Source: Limonium bicolor (taxonomy: Eukaryota; Streptophyta; Magnoliopsida; Caryophyllales; Plumbaginaceae). From it: a stretch of DNA of 64,000 nt. The notes under the pieces were generated by a model. That model ran no database searches and was not told the DNA's origin. It worked only from the letters and a program-made list of their open reading frames with translations. The stretch is taken from the NCBI GenBank assembly GCA_023374045.1, contig CM041778.1, positions 368,998,831 through 369,062,830 of the forward strand, given 5' to 3'. A program made the translations under genes and the position numbers. Of the stretch, positions 11,561 to 23,830 are shown piece by piece (position 1 is the stretch's first letter; the number at the start of each line of letters is the position of its first letter).

Positions 11561-12129
11561 GTGGAATTGAGGAGTATTTCGTGTTTATAAAGTTTGGATT
11601 TTAGAATGGTCAAATTTCGAGGTTTTTTTAGGAAGTTGAAAGTGTTGATGGAGTGTGAAAGAGGATGCTTGGTTTTCAGGTGTTCGGGTTTTGAAGATGT
11701 TTCAGGCTCCTAATCACTAAGGTTGTTCGGGAGTAATTCAGAGTAAAGGGTCATATGTTAGGAAGACTGGTGACTTCGAGTTTGCTTAAGCAAGGATTGA
11801 GGAGTGCCTGTGGATTAAAGCTCTAATAAAAGGGTTGGATTGATTTGTTTAGACTTGCCTCTTTTGAAATTTTAAAACCGACAATCACTTTTATTATAAA
11901 AAGGGCGGATAATCCCGAGGGATTACCCTATGTACCCCCTCGAACACGACACTTAATTAATGTAAGTGCCGAGGCTCAAAAGATGGGGCAATGAATTTAT
12001 GTCGAAAAGTAGGGTTCAGAGAGAAACACCATGAAGGGGATGTTCTCGGTTGAACCCTAATAACGTCTCTAACTCCCGAATTTTAAAACATTAAAAATCA
12101 AAACATTGAAATCGAGTGGAAGGGAGCTA

Positions 12130-12300
12130 GACGATTCTAAAATCCCGGCTGCAACTAGGAAGCCGTTACTTCCCTAGCGCCCCGCCTTGTAGAAATCTAG
12201 GCTGCAATTAGGGGAGGCTTGTCACCCTAATGCCCCGCCTAAAGAGATCCAGACTGCGACAAGGGAGATTATGACCCCAGTGCCCCGCCTCGGATTTTTT
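12130..12300. repeat. Three ~60 bp repeats ending GCCCCGCC
   Basis: Three imperfect units each run from a CTGCAACTAGG-like word to a GCGCCCCGCCT or TGCCCCGCCT word. They are GC-rich islands in an otherwise AT-rich LTR. Confidence 0.65.
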
Positions 12301-12779
12301 ATTTAGAAGAGAGACAAGTGATGTCTACCAAGGAAGAAAAACGTTCTTTGAAGGTGTTAGACATTACATGTTCCCCGAAAACAATTTATTTTTGGAGCTT
12401 GAAAACTGAGTTGGAAAGTGTTTAAAGTTGTTCGGAATTCTCTGTAAAGAAACACTGATTTTGAGAAATGTTTTTTTTTTAGGAGAAAACTTTCTGTATA
12501 TGTGGGAAGAACTTTCTGCATTTGAGAAGAGTTTTCTGTGATGTGAGAAGAGTTTTTCCTTTAAAATTCCACAAAATGGTTTCTTGGAAAACTTGATGAA
12601 GTTTAAATAAAATGATTGTTTGAACATTTGAGAAAGAAGATTTTCAGGATTCTGAATTAAAACTGAATAATGAGGAATATTTTTTTGGGTTTTTGAAGTT
12701 TGGATGGAATCTACAATTTAGGTTTGAATGTGATTGAGTTGAATTGAATCGGGCTTGAATGGAATGGGTGGTGGTCAGG

Positions 12780-13380
12780 TCAAAGTTTGGGTTGGTCAAA
12801 GCTTGGGTCAACGTTTTTGGTCAAGGTCAACATTTTTTTTTGGTCAAGGTCAACATTTTTTGGTCAAGGTTTGACTTTCATGGACTTGGTTTGACTTGGT
12901 GGGCTAATGGGCCGGATTGAGTTAATGGGCCGGATTGGGTTAATGGGCCGAATTGGGTTAATGGGCCGAGTTGGGCTAAGTGTGAGTATTTGGGCCGAGA
13001 GTGGTTTGGGTCATGGGCTTTGGGCCGAGTGTGGGTATTTGGGCCGAGAGTGGTTTGGGTCATGGGCTTTGGGCCGAGAGTGGTTTGGGCCGTGGGCTTT
13101 GGGCCATGGGCTTTGAGCCAAGTTTGGTTATTTAGGCCAAATTGGGCTTTGGGCCTGGTTTGAGGTTTTGGGCTGGTTGGGTAGTTTGGGCTGAATGGGC
13201 TTAATGTGCATTGGTTGGACTTTTGGGCTTAACTGGGTCTTGGGCTTAATTTGATTTTTTTATTTTGGGCCACGTCGACTAATAATGTTTGGGTCTGATT
13301 TGGGATTTTTGAAAGTGGGCCACGTTGACTGGTATTGTTTGGGTCTGATTTTGGATTTTTGAAAGTGGGCCAAGATTGGG
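12780..13380. repeat. Compound short tandem repeats in LTR of A
   Basis: Four types follow one another: GGTCAAGGTCAACATTTTT copies (12780-12870), a ~20 bp unit ATGGGCCGAATTGGGTTA (about 12905-12980), TTTGGGCCGAGAGTGGTTTG copies (about 12985-13110), and two ~65 bp units starting GGGCCACGT (13265-13380). All are imperfect and non-coding. Confidence 0.75.
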
Positions 13381-15218
13381 ATTACTATTGGGTCTAGGTG
13401 GGATTTTAAGTTGGATTGATTTTTTTCAGGTTAGGCTTTCTTTTATATATATATATATATATATATTATTATAATAAGATGTGGTTTGGGTTTAGGGATC
13501 ACCCTTTGCTAGGTGGGACCATGGCTCACCATGGGCAAGGGTTCACCCTCTATACTAAGGTTGGGCCCTAAAAGAATAATAACTAGGCTTAGTAATAGAC
13601 AAGTTAGCATATATACATAGCAATATAAATTCAAAACGAGCAGTTCACACATGACAAACAAATCAAATCTATAATTCAATCAATGAATAATCTAAAGCCG
13701 AAATGAACCCGTTTTGGTTTCTGTGTATAGTTAAAGTGGAAATCAGAAAAATGATGAAGTTACACAAGAATCTCAATTTATTGGCGTTAAAACAATTCAA
13801 AAGGCAGCGTGAAAAATAAATCAACATATAGCAAAAGTAGTCAGAGGAATACTATTTACGCTGAAACATAACCATCAATGATAATATCAAAGCAGACAAG
13901 ATAATAAGCTGCACCCAGATCGGATATTTGACAGATATATGTGTAGAGACAAAACAGACTGATTAACATTAATACAATTCTCGAACGCAGGGAAGGATAC
14001 AAACCCTGGACTAATCAACTCAGCCAATTTTAAAAAGCCCACAGGTATTCCAAGCATTCCAAGCAGTCTCCCAAGCAGTCCACATGTTCAAGCCTCATCC
14101 AAAGCTCCAATCATATGGGTACCTCAGTCAAAACAAGTCAAAGAGGGGGAATACAACAGATCAATTTGTAGTGCAGATAGATGAACAAACTAAATAGTTA
14201 GGCTGAGCAAACTTAAAATAACGCAGTGAAACCATGCTACACTCGTGAACAATAACTAGCAGATTCTGAATCTTTGTCGACATGGTAGTTGTCAGGCTTT
14301 ACTGTTGATTCCTAACATCCCCACTGAAGCTAAATAAAGGTTAGAGGTTGGTTGTGTCATCACAGCTTTCATTCTACTTTCCTTCCTTTTTGAAACCCCA
14401 ACTTTCAAAAGTAAGCAAGTTCAATTTCTTTCGAGATATGAAACAGAAGTTATCTAAATGGGATATACTAGCTGATTCAACCGATAATACTTCTAAATCA
14501 GGAACAGACAACAAACCAAATATCTGTAAGTCCTTCACAAGTAATCAACGCGTAAACATATATATCTCAGACATAACAGTTTAGCACAAACTAAAGAGAG
14601 AATCCATTAGTGCAGTTGGAAATAATTACCGCTTTTGGATGAAATCTCCTGTGAATGACTAAAAAAAAAGACATCAACAGAGTGAATTAGGTTAGGTGGT
14701 AAGCATAAATCGAATAGACAGGCAGGAGATGGAGGAAAGTAAAGCGACTGAAGCGAGCCTGCTTGCGGTGGTTCGCTCCTTGTTGGAGCCAAGGTCCGAT
14801 TAAGATATCGGAATTGGTTCGTACCAAAGCTCAGAGCCAACACACGATTATAGCAGATTCCAAGGTCTGATTCAGAGAACCAAACCCATACAGTTTCGAT
14901 TCAAATACGGGGGTTGGTTTGTACCAAGACTCAAAATCAAACCACGATTATAACAGATTCAGTGGTGTGGAGTGTACAAGAGGAGAATAGAAACTTCTGG
15001 TTTTTTCTTTTAAATTTCCGGGCCGAAGCATGAGTGTTGGATGGCGGCCATGGCTCGCTTTGATTCAAGCGTTTTTTTTAGAAGGAAAATCGAGAAGGGA
15101 GTGGAGATAAGTGAGGGAGGCGACCGATGGAGGTAGCTGGTTGAAGGAAAGAATGGCGTGTCGACCGCCGAGAGAAGAGGATTCGACGGTTAGGGTTGGA
15201 GAACTTTAGAGGAAGGAG

Positions 15219-15719
15219 ATGAGTACGAAGAAGAAAGGTGGTGGTGAGCAAGACGAAGCAGGTCCAATGGCTACCGCTCTGGGTATGTTCGGGTGTTTTG
15301 ATACGATCGATTGGAAGGAACCGAAGGAGGAGGTCGACTGGATTGGTTTTCCGGTTCATGAGATTGATCGAAGTCGAAGGTTTAGTGTGAGTAGCAATCG
15401 ACTGAGGAAGAAATGTGTGGATGGAGAGGTTGATCCTCGTTCGTCAGTGATATGCAAAATTATTGTGAGTGAAAAACCGAAGGATAAGGAAAATGAAGGA
15501 GGCGGAGAGCAGGGATTCTCGTTCGCCAGTTTGGGTGAAAAAATTACCGCGGTGAGGAAAATGAGGGAGACAAGGATTTGTGTGCAGAGTAGTGATGGTG
15601 AACTTCCGGTGAATTTCTCGGGCGCAGACCAGGTCGGGAGAAAGAAGGCTCAGGGTTGCTTTGGTTTTGAGATTTTCAAGCGTGGGTGTCGGTCGATGTT
15701 CTTCCGATGGGGGAAATGA
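15219..15719 (+). other. Antisense open frame in second LTR of A
   Basis: This is the 166-codon counterpart of the frame at 1727-2335. It shares most residues, but a TAG upstream removes the N-terminal part. The product is unrecognised. See the first copy for alternatives. Confidence 0.15.
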
Positions 15720-16024
15720 GGAGATCCAGAGGAAGAAGACAGGAGGGTCGGGGAGGAGAAGTTCGCAGCGGCCATGCCCGATGAAGGCGAGAGGGGATTT
15801 TGAAGAGGGGATAATTGGTTCTCTCAAGAACAAACCCATGCTGTGGTGTTTGTGGGCTTACCGAGAAAGAGGTGGACCGATACAAACAACATGGTTCTCA
15901 AGAACAAGCCCATGCTGTATTGTCTTTCATCGGCTCTTGCAAAAACATGCCCATTGTTTTTTCTTTTTTTTGGGAGAGTTTTATAATGAAAGGAGGCGAA
16001 AATAAAAAGGAAGTCACAAAACAT

Positions 16025-16096
16025 GCTCCTACCAAGTTTCGAACTCAATACCTCACCCTCCTTTCCTGCATATTCTACCAATTGAGCTGCAACCAA
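16025..16096 (-). other. tRNA-like sequence 1 in LTR of A (copy 2)
   Basis: Second copy of the unit at 2642-2713. Its B-box word is AGTTCGAAACT, closer to the consensus than copy 1. The A-box word and the following TTTT are retained. Confidence 0.55.
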
Positions 16097-16169
16097 TTTC
16101 AGTAGATAGTAGCGGAGAAATAAAATAAAAGTCATGTCACGTGCTGAAATAATAAAGAAAACAGCTCCA

Positions 16170-16242
16170 GCCTCTGCCAGGAATCGAACCCGGGATTTAT
16201 GGGTTGCATGACGGGTACCTTAACCAGTTACGCTATGTCGGA
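16170..16242 (-). other. tRNA-like sequence 2 in LTR of A (copy 2)
   Basis: Second copy of the unit at 2785-2858. The A box TAGCGTAACTGG (16235-16224) and B box GGTTCGATTCC (16190-16180) are unchanged, and TTTT follows downstream. Both boxes are thus intact in both LTRs. Confidence 0.6.
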
Positions 16243-16607
16243 TTTCAATATGTTCATGGAAGAAATAAAATAAGGGCTCTAAATTCGACTGGATAATTTT
16301 GTTTTTCAAGAGCTATAAATCCAAAAGAAGGTATGTGGCAATATGAGAAGATTAATCTAATGGCATGAAATTATGGAATGTAAATAATAAGATAAGTAAA
16401 TAAAAGCAAATGAATGGGTTTAAAACCGGATTATTGTTTGAAAATTCATTTTTTGGAAAATCGTGCTTTTATGAAATGCTTTGAAAAAGGTTATAAAATG
16501 ACGGTTTCGTTATGGCACGCACGCTAATATGGTTTGAAAAGAAAGGTGACAACCCCTCTTATTATTTCGGAATTTGCTTTATGGGGTGAGAATTTTTGGT
16601 GTCTACA

Positions 16608-18065
16608 AATACCATAACTCAAAAGCTTGGCACCTAGGCCTTTAATTCAAACATCAATTCACAATTTCCTCTCCTCACCAACAAACACATTCCCTCACAT
16701 ACTTTGGGTTTATTATTTTAATTTAACCCATCCCAAATTCTAAAACAATCAACTTAGACATTAAGGTGGAATTCTTACCTTAAGCTTTCCAAGTCCCCTT
16801 TTAATTCTCCTCTTCCTCTTCTCCATTTCGGTCAAGTGGGCAATGGAGTTGCCAAACTCCATTCCCAACATTCAAAGTGCATAAGAATGAATATAATTAA
16901 AATCCTAAACCTTGTAATCACACTAATTCAATGGAAGGCTTAGAACACCATGAGTTAGGGTTTACCTTTGGAGTTTTTAAGAGGGGTTTTAACCCTTGAA
17001 TCAAGAAGGAGGTTCCATCACCATTGGAAGGTTGAAATAATGCTCAAAAGAGAGAGAAAAACAAGGCATTACTAGGGATGAAAATCGGCCACCAAAGAGA
17101 AGGAAGAAAAAAATGAGTTTTCTTGGGAACTTTTTACCTTGGAAGAAAGGGGAGACTCCAAGCTTCAAGATGATACCATTTTCTCTTCAAATGGGATATA
17201 CCCATGGAGATGAAGTTCTTCATTTTCGGATTTTGAAAAGAGGGGATGGAAGCTCTTGGTGAGGGGAGTTCAAATATGTAATTATTTTTGTGTTTGGAGC
17301 TTTATCCAAGCTTGGGCAAGGAAGAAGATGCCAAGAAGCCATGGGAGAAGAAAAAAAAACGACAGCTTGGGGAGGAAGAACAAACCGGCTGGGAGGAAGA
17401 GAGGGAGGAAAGAGAAGAGGGAAAAAGAAAATAAGGGAGGAGAGAGAGGATTACTACCTTTTTAACTTTTCCACTTTTCTTTCTTTTCTTTTCTTTCTTT
17501 TATTTCTAGCTTAGTGTGTGTGAGGGGAGGCTGATTAGTGGTAAAAACCGGCCCCCACTGTTCACACATGCTGGAGCATTTTTTGTCTTTTACAGAAAAC
17601 GCTCGTTAATTTACCCGGTTTTAGCACTATTCACTAACCGGGCCCGTTTTCCGGATTTTTCTCGTATCTTTAATTTTATTGGTTCTTAAGCTTCCATTAA
17701 TGTTTATTTATAGTTATTTGATGAACTATAATTTTTACGGGTTCATTTGACGACTCAAAGTCACGTTTTCGGGTTTTCTCGAAAAGCGTGCGCTAAAGCT
17801 TTATTAGCGTTTTTAATTCATTTTATGGATCCGTTTCCTTCAGGAATTGATCCCGTACATTAATTAGGAATTATTAAGCCTTGGAAATCCATATAATACC
17901 CTTTTCGAGGTCGTATTCCTCCTATGGTCCCGAAACGCTCATTTTAGCGTTTTTCGCTTTTTAAGCATTTTCTATTTTCTTTACCAAAATTCTTTAGGCA
18001 CTAATAGGCCTTCAAATATTATATTAGAGTAATTTAATCACCCTAATTAAGTTCGGGGTATTTCA
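16608..18065 (-). mobile_element. LTR B fragment (chromovirus type), interrupted by A
   Basis: Read on the minus strand it begins TGAAATACCCCGAACTTAAT at 18065 and matches the reverse complement of the first ~1.45 kb of LTR C (19252-20730), including the word GGCACCTAGGCCTT. At 16608 it is cut by element A, so the rest should lie left of the window. No PPT lies outside its start (18066 onward), so it is a 5' LTR or a solo LTR. No coding sequence. Confidence 0.75.
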
Positions 18066-19251
18066 ATTGGGAGAAATTTATAAAATTAAGTTTCTAGATA
18101 AATTGATTTTGGGGTATGATTGTAAATATGAGAAAATTTAAGGTTGAAATTAGGAATATTGGAAAGTTGTGAGTGAAAATGGTATTTTTGGAAAAATGGA
18201 GAGGAGAAGTGAAAAACTGAGTGCGCATTAGGGTTTCTAGAATTGTTCACTTAAATTGGTCAAAATTGGAAATGGTTATTCAGTCGGGACAAAACTAGGA
18301 ATCTAGTTAAAATTGAAATTAGGTCAAGTTGGGGACTTTGACTAGTCAAAATTGATTTAGTGTTAGTCAAATTAAATTGGGCATGAATTGGTCAATAAAA
18401 TTCAGATTCAAAATTGGGCTTAAGAATTGGTCAATAAGGTCAAAGCGAATTGGGCTTAGAGAGCAAATCAGATTTGGTTAGGTTTAAAAAAATTAGAATA
18501 ACAAAATGAAGTTGGGCTCAGAAAATAATAATAACAATATAGCCCACTAAAATAACAAAAGACAAATAAAATTGAGTTTAGGAAATAAGTAGAATTGAGT
18601 TTGAAGTTTGTCAATGGACCAGAATTTTTTTATATAAAGGGCCTAAGCCCAAGTTAGAAGTGAATGAGAATATTAATAATGAAGTGGGCCAATTCTGGGA
18701 GGGTTGAATAGAATTAATAAATCAATGGGTTAAAATGATTGAGAAATCTGTTCTATAAAATTTGTGTTAAATTCTAAAGGTATTAAGTTAGTATTAGTCA
18801 TATGAGAAATTAGATATAAATATTGGCGGAGTAAAAACGAGGAGGATGTGAATGTATATATTTGTGTAACATTAAAATTTATGGGAACATACTTATATAT
18901 GGATATATATAACAAGGGTTATATTATAAGTCAAAAGGATTTATGTAATATAAGTGTGACTATAAAACTTATGATAACAAACTCATAAGTATATATATAT
19001 ATAATTGGAGGGGGAACAATTGATCTAAATGTTTGGAATTATGTAATGGTGGTTGGATTATAAGTTTGGCAATTTATTAAATAAAGGGGTAAAGACTATA
19101 GGTTATAATAATAACTATAACAAAACTGTAAAGTTGTATGACATTAAGAGGAAAGAAAACATGTAACATATATAATACATGTATGTTTATATATATAAGG
19201 AGTTTATTATATATGTATGTGGATTATATTATATATAAGAGAATGATATAA
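18066..19251. other. AT-rich spacer between two divergent LTRs
   Basis: No gene, RNA or long repeat was recognised in these 1186 bases. There are recurring AAATTGGGCTTA/GGTCAAAATTG words resembling LTR-derived sequence and AT-rich runs near 18880-19010 and 19150-19240. It could be older repeat sequence into which B and C inserted. Confidence 0.5.
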
Positions 19252-19967
19252 TGAAATACCCCAAACTTAATTAGGGTGATTAAATTACTCTAATGTGATA
19301 TTGAGGGCCTATTAGTGCCTAATGAATTTTGGTAAAAAGAATAAATCCAAAAGATACAAGAAAAACGCTTAAAAAGTGAAAAACGCTAAATTAAGCGTTA
19401 TGTGACCGTAAGAGGAATACGACCTCGACAAGGGTCTTATATGAATTTAAAAGGCTTAATAATGCCTAAATAATATATGGTAACAATTCCCGAAGAAAAC
19501 GGATCCAAATAATGTATTAAAACGCTAATAAAGCTTTAGCGCGCGTTTTTCGAGAAAACCCGAAAACGTGACTTTAAGTGGTCAAATGAACCCGTAAAAA
19601 TTATAGTTCATCAAATAACTATAAATAAATATTAATGGAAGCTTAAGAGCCATTAAAATTAAAGAAACAAGAAAATTCCGGAGAACGGGCCCGGTTAGTG
19701 AATAGTGCTAAACCGGGTAAATAAACGAGCGTTTTCTGTAAAAGACGAAAAACGCTCCAGCTAGTATAATAAGTGGGGGCCGGTTTTTACAATTAAAATA
19801 AGCCTCTCACACACTCATGACCAACTAGCTAGTTAAATAAGTAAAAAAGGTCCAAAAAGCAAAAAGCAAAAAGTGAACTAATACCCACTTTTCCCTCTCT
19901 CTCCTCTATTTCCCCATTCTCCTGCGTACTCCCTCCCCCTCCAGACTTCTCATCCTTCCTCTTTCTC

Positions 19968-19974
19968 TATAAAT
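19968..19974 (+). promoter_or_regulatory. Candidate TATA box of LTR C
   Basis: TATAAAT follows a long CT-rich tract about 715 bases into the LTR. It is the best core-promoter candidate there. The transcription start is not determined. Confidence 0.45.
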
Positions 19975-21424
19975 GACGATTTGAAGGAGCTTCAATGGCA
20001 GCCCACTTTCTTCTCCATGCCCAAGCTCCATCCAAGCTCCAAATGCAAAACAAATTACATATTTGAACTCCCCTCATCCTCCTCTACCTTTCTCTCTTTT
20101 CGAAATTTCAAAAGGATGAGTTTCATCTCCATGGGTTTTCCCCATTTGAAGAGAAAATGACATCAAAAGGAAGCTTGGAGTCTCCTCTTTCAAACAAGGT
20201 AAAAATCTCCAAGAAAAACCCATATTTTCTCCATCTCTTGAGTGTGGCCAATTTTGCCTCTTATGCCTTGTTTCCTTTTCTTGTTTTGAGCATCTTTTCA
20301 AGCCTCCAATGGTGGATTAGAGCCCCCCTTTGATTTATGGCAAGAAACCAACTCTAGGGTTTCACAAGGTAATCTCTTAATTAGTGCCTTAAGCATTCTT
20401 AGTTAATGAGATTAAGTGTTTTGCTTAAACTCATTCTTTGATTTGAATGTTGGGTTGGAGTTGGGCAACCACATTGCCTAGACCAATTTTTGCATCAAGA
20501 GGAGAAGAGGAGAGGAGAATTTAAAAGAGGATTTGAATGTTCAAGGTAAGAAAATCTACCTTAACTACTAATTTAATGCATTTGAATTTTGGGAATGGGT
20601 AAAGGGATGAATGAACCCAAATTTGAATTTAAAGTGTGTTGGTAACTATAAGAGAGTAATTGTGGAATTGATGTTTGGACTGAAGGCCTAGGAGCCAAGT
20701 AGTGTATGGATTATGTATTGTGGTTATATTGTGTTTAGTAAGATTTTTGAGCTATATTGTTGTTGGAAGAGGTTTGGTGAATTTTGATTTGGTATTGTGT
20801 GCTGGTAGGACCCTATAAGGGTGTGGCTATATTAGGAATGGAATTGGTGAGAGTTGATGGTTTGGGATATGTTAGATTTATGGGGAGGCTATGACGAAAT
20901 TTTGGTAGAAAAATAAGTGTTTTAAGGTGACTTAGTGAATTGGAGTACTTAGGTATTGGTAGTGTTGAGTAGAGCGGAGTGGTAGCCTTAAAATGGTAGG
21001 AGGAGAATGGATAGAAGAGAGTGTAAAATCTGTAGCACAAGGATGCTTGGTAGCTTGGGATTGCAAGAAAAAGAGTTAGTGTTATAATAGTAGAAATGAG
21101 AGTTGGACTTGGGTTTTAGAATGGTACATATCTAGGAATGAATTGATATGGTCATGGAGTGATTTGGTAAGTTTGGTAGGAGGTAAGAACTAGCAAGAAG
21201 AAGCTAGAAATGCACTAGTGTGCAAAATGAGAAAGTGGGAATGAAATTTTGTAGGAAATGAGCAAGAATTGGAGTAAGGGATTAACCAAGGATTTGAAGT
21301 GGTTTAGTGCATGTTTTAAGGTGTTTAATTATGTAGAAAACTTGTGGAAAGATTAGGGAAAGTTTGAGTGTGGATTAAGGGTGGATTTAGGGCTTAAAAA
21401 GTACCTTAATAGCAGTTTTTAGCA

Positions 21425-21607
21425 GGGTCCGGGACTTAGGATATGTACCAAGTCCCGGACCGCATCAAAAAAAGGCCCGAGAGTAAATGCAGGAATTGGT
21501 CCGGGACTTAAGTCCAAAACCAAGTCCCGGACCAGGTGTAAAATTGAGCCGAAATTCACTTTCTGTATTTGTCCGGGACCTAGGGTCCGGACCAGGTCCC
21601 GGACCAC
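21425..21607 (+). repeat. Palindromic repeat cluster in LTR C
   Basis: Three imperfect copies of a hairpin built from GGTCCGGGACTTAG and its complement arm AAGTCCCGGACC, spaced about 60-70 bases apart. The position in the LTR is similar to the hairpin arrays of D and F although the loop sequences differ. Confidence 0.75.
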
Positions 21608-23730
21608 CCCCAGAATTCACCCGTGAGTGTTTTTAAGGGTTTTAAAGATGGGGATTTGAATGGTATTGGTTTTAGATGATGTTTAGGAGTTGTTTGGTGA
21701 CTTGTAAAGGTCCTAAGAAGTATAAACAAGTGTTGGAAGTGAGTGAGTAAGTTAAGGAATTAAGTACACTAAGTTAAACCGAAATAACGGGATAACGGGG
21801 TAAGTACGAGAGTAGCACTTATGTACGTACCGTAACACCTTAACATTAATAGAACCATTTGATATGTATTCAGTGGTTCGGGAATAAGACTCAAGGAACA
21901 AATGTGAACCAAGGAACGTGAGAACACCCGGTAAAGTTAACCCCGGTGAAAGGTATGATTTCCTCATGCTCTGTATCCTAACTTGGTTACCCCGATTTGT
22001 GTGCTTGTTTGATTGTGTGATCACCTAACAAGATAAATGCACGAATCGGATTGTGTGCACTCATTAGTGCTTGTATGGTATTGTTGTTAGTTGGATTGTA
22101 TTCTTTCAACTAAATTTGTACAATTCATGAAATGTGAATTGTGAATGAATTGCTGAATGTTGATTGTGTATGGTAGTGCGACTCATAGTTGAGTCTTGTT
22201 TGATTCATGACTCGTAGGAAGAGTCATGTTGCGAATTAATGAAAACGTGTAAACACACTAAAACTATTGAACCAAGAAACGGTAACATAAACCTATGAAC
22301 TCACTAGAATGTGAGGAAGTAAACGGGAATAGTAAACGCCCGGTAACGGGTAGAGAACCGAGATGACTTAATCTACACAACAGATAATAGTGGAAGTACA
22401 TGAGTAACCTCTATCTAGAGGATTTATAATTGTTCAAAATATGAACTTTGAGAAAGTGAAGCATGGTAAGGGATCACCGTACCCCTTAGAAATGTAGTCG
22501 AACCCCAATGAGAGGAATCGACTAAATGAACAATGTCTCGAACATGAGAGTATTCGATAAGTTGGTTAAAACCTTAAAACTTAGAATACTTGACATTGGG
22601 AATTCCCTAAGCTAATGGAGGATATCGAGAGAGATACTTCTAGGCTAATCTATGAGATTGAGTAATGACTCCGAGAGAGGAGTTTTGGGAATTTGAGTAG
22701 TCCGGTAGTGAACCGGACATTTGAGAATTTGAGGAGCTAACTGTATAGCCCCGTTTGTATTTGTAAGCCCGGTGGTGGGTCATGTGTTTGACCTTGCCCG
22801 GAGGTCATGAGTAATGACTTAACATGTACCTTTGAGAATTGAGTATTGATTTGAGAACTTGAGTATTCAAGTATTGAGTATGTGAGTATTGAGAATTGAG
22901 TTGTGACTTGAGGAACTTTAGAATTTGAGATGAGTGGAGAATTGAGTTGAGTATGGTAGTACTTGTTGAGATGGTGAGTAAGAGTACCCAAGAGAGTGGG
23001 TAAGACAATGAGCAATTGAGTAAGGCATAGAGAGGTAGAAACCCTCAAGCCTAAGTAAGGAACATATTAAACTAACCCCTTGATGTGTGTGTTAGTGTTG
23101 TGTTCTTTGGTGAACCTTGACTGTTTTAAAATACATATATATAATGTATTGATGCCTTGCATGTTGTTTGATTTAAAATGAACCGCATGCTCTCGACCAT
23201 ATAGTCGGCGTACCCTCTCTAGTACGCGGGGTATGCGGAAGTCATATGCAACAATTTTGCTGAGCCCCTTGGGGCCCCGTTTTTATTTTACAGGAACAAT
23301 GAAGTTGATCACCGTTCGAGAGTAGGACGGGGTTGTGATTAAGCATGGACAGTTGTTTAATAATTGTATTTGCATGTATTATGGAATTGTGAGACCGAAA
23401 GGTCATCAATAGTCTTGGGAATTGTGGATACTCGGTATAGCATTGAATGGATATTGTAATTGTATATTATGGATTTGAGGATTGTATTTGGATTGAGACT
23501 TGATTAAGCATTGGAAACAACGTTTGTATAGTGTGCTCGGTATAAGACCCATCAGACCGGTATTGTATTTGTTTGTTGTATTTGAGTTTGGATTGGCTTA
23601 GTTAGTCACGTGGGTGACTAACGACATTGTTTCACCCCCGGTTGTGTTGGAGTTACCGCTGCGTTGTTGTTGGTGCTTGATACGGGTTAGAGGATAATGG
23701 TGTGATTACCGGTAGGGGTGTTACAAAAAG

Positions 23731-23742
23731 TGGTATCAGAGC
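23731..23742 (+). promoter_or_regulatory. Primer binding site of C (tRNA-iMet)
   Basis: TGGTATCAGAGC, complementary to the 3' end of initiator tRNA-Met, lies five bases after the LTR end TGTTACA. The following GAAGTATCGCTCTGATG can pair back with it. Confidence 0.9.
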
Positions 23743-23830
23743 GAAGTATCGCTCTGATGGTCTAAATACCGAGTTTAGGAAAATACCGAGTTAGGAATTA
23801 GAGACTTAGAGCTAAGGGTTGAGTGTTAGC

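Larger units (their letters stand above)
10677..16607 (-). mobile_element. Element A, complete 5' LTR (5.93 kb)
   Basis: On the minus strand the LTR runs from TGTAGACACC at 16607 to CCTCCACA at 10677. The part 13380-16607 matches window positions 1-3223. The distal part has no partner in the window but ends at the PBS. It holds three tandem-repeat clusters (11330-11560, 12130-12300, 12780-13380), a (TA)n run near 13444-13467 and the tRNA-like pair (16025-16242). A near copy of the terminal word CCATTCTGTGGAGGGTGA recurs at about 10754, so the terminus carries a small duplication. An LTR of this size is in the range known for Ogre elements. The base after it (16608) is LTR B sequence. Confidence 0.8.
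19252..23725 (+). mobile_element. Element C, 5' LTR (4.47 kb)
   Basis: It begins TGAAATACCCCAAAC and ends GGGGTGTTACA, followed five bases later by a tRNA-iMet-type PBS, so it is a 5' LTR on the plus strand. It holds a TATAAAT box (19968), a cluster of palindromic GGTCCGGGAC repeats (21425-21607), degenerate GAGTATTGA repeats (about 22840-22990), and a conserved CTGAGCCCCTTGGGG hairpin followed by TTTTTA (about 23260-23287). Its 3' partner is not in the window because element E replaces it at 42383. Confidence 0.85.

Noticed and set aside
20813..21040. Short open frames across the LTRs of C, D, E and F
   Set aside because: They lie inside LTRs, lack recognisable domains and are low-complexity or hairpin-repeat translations.
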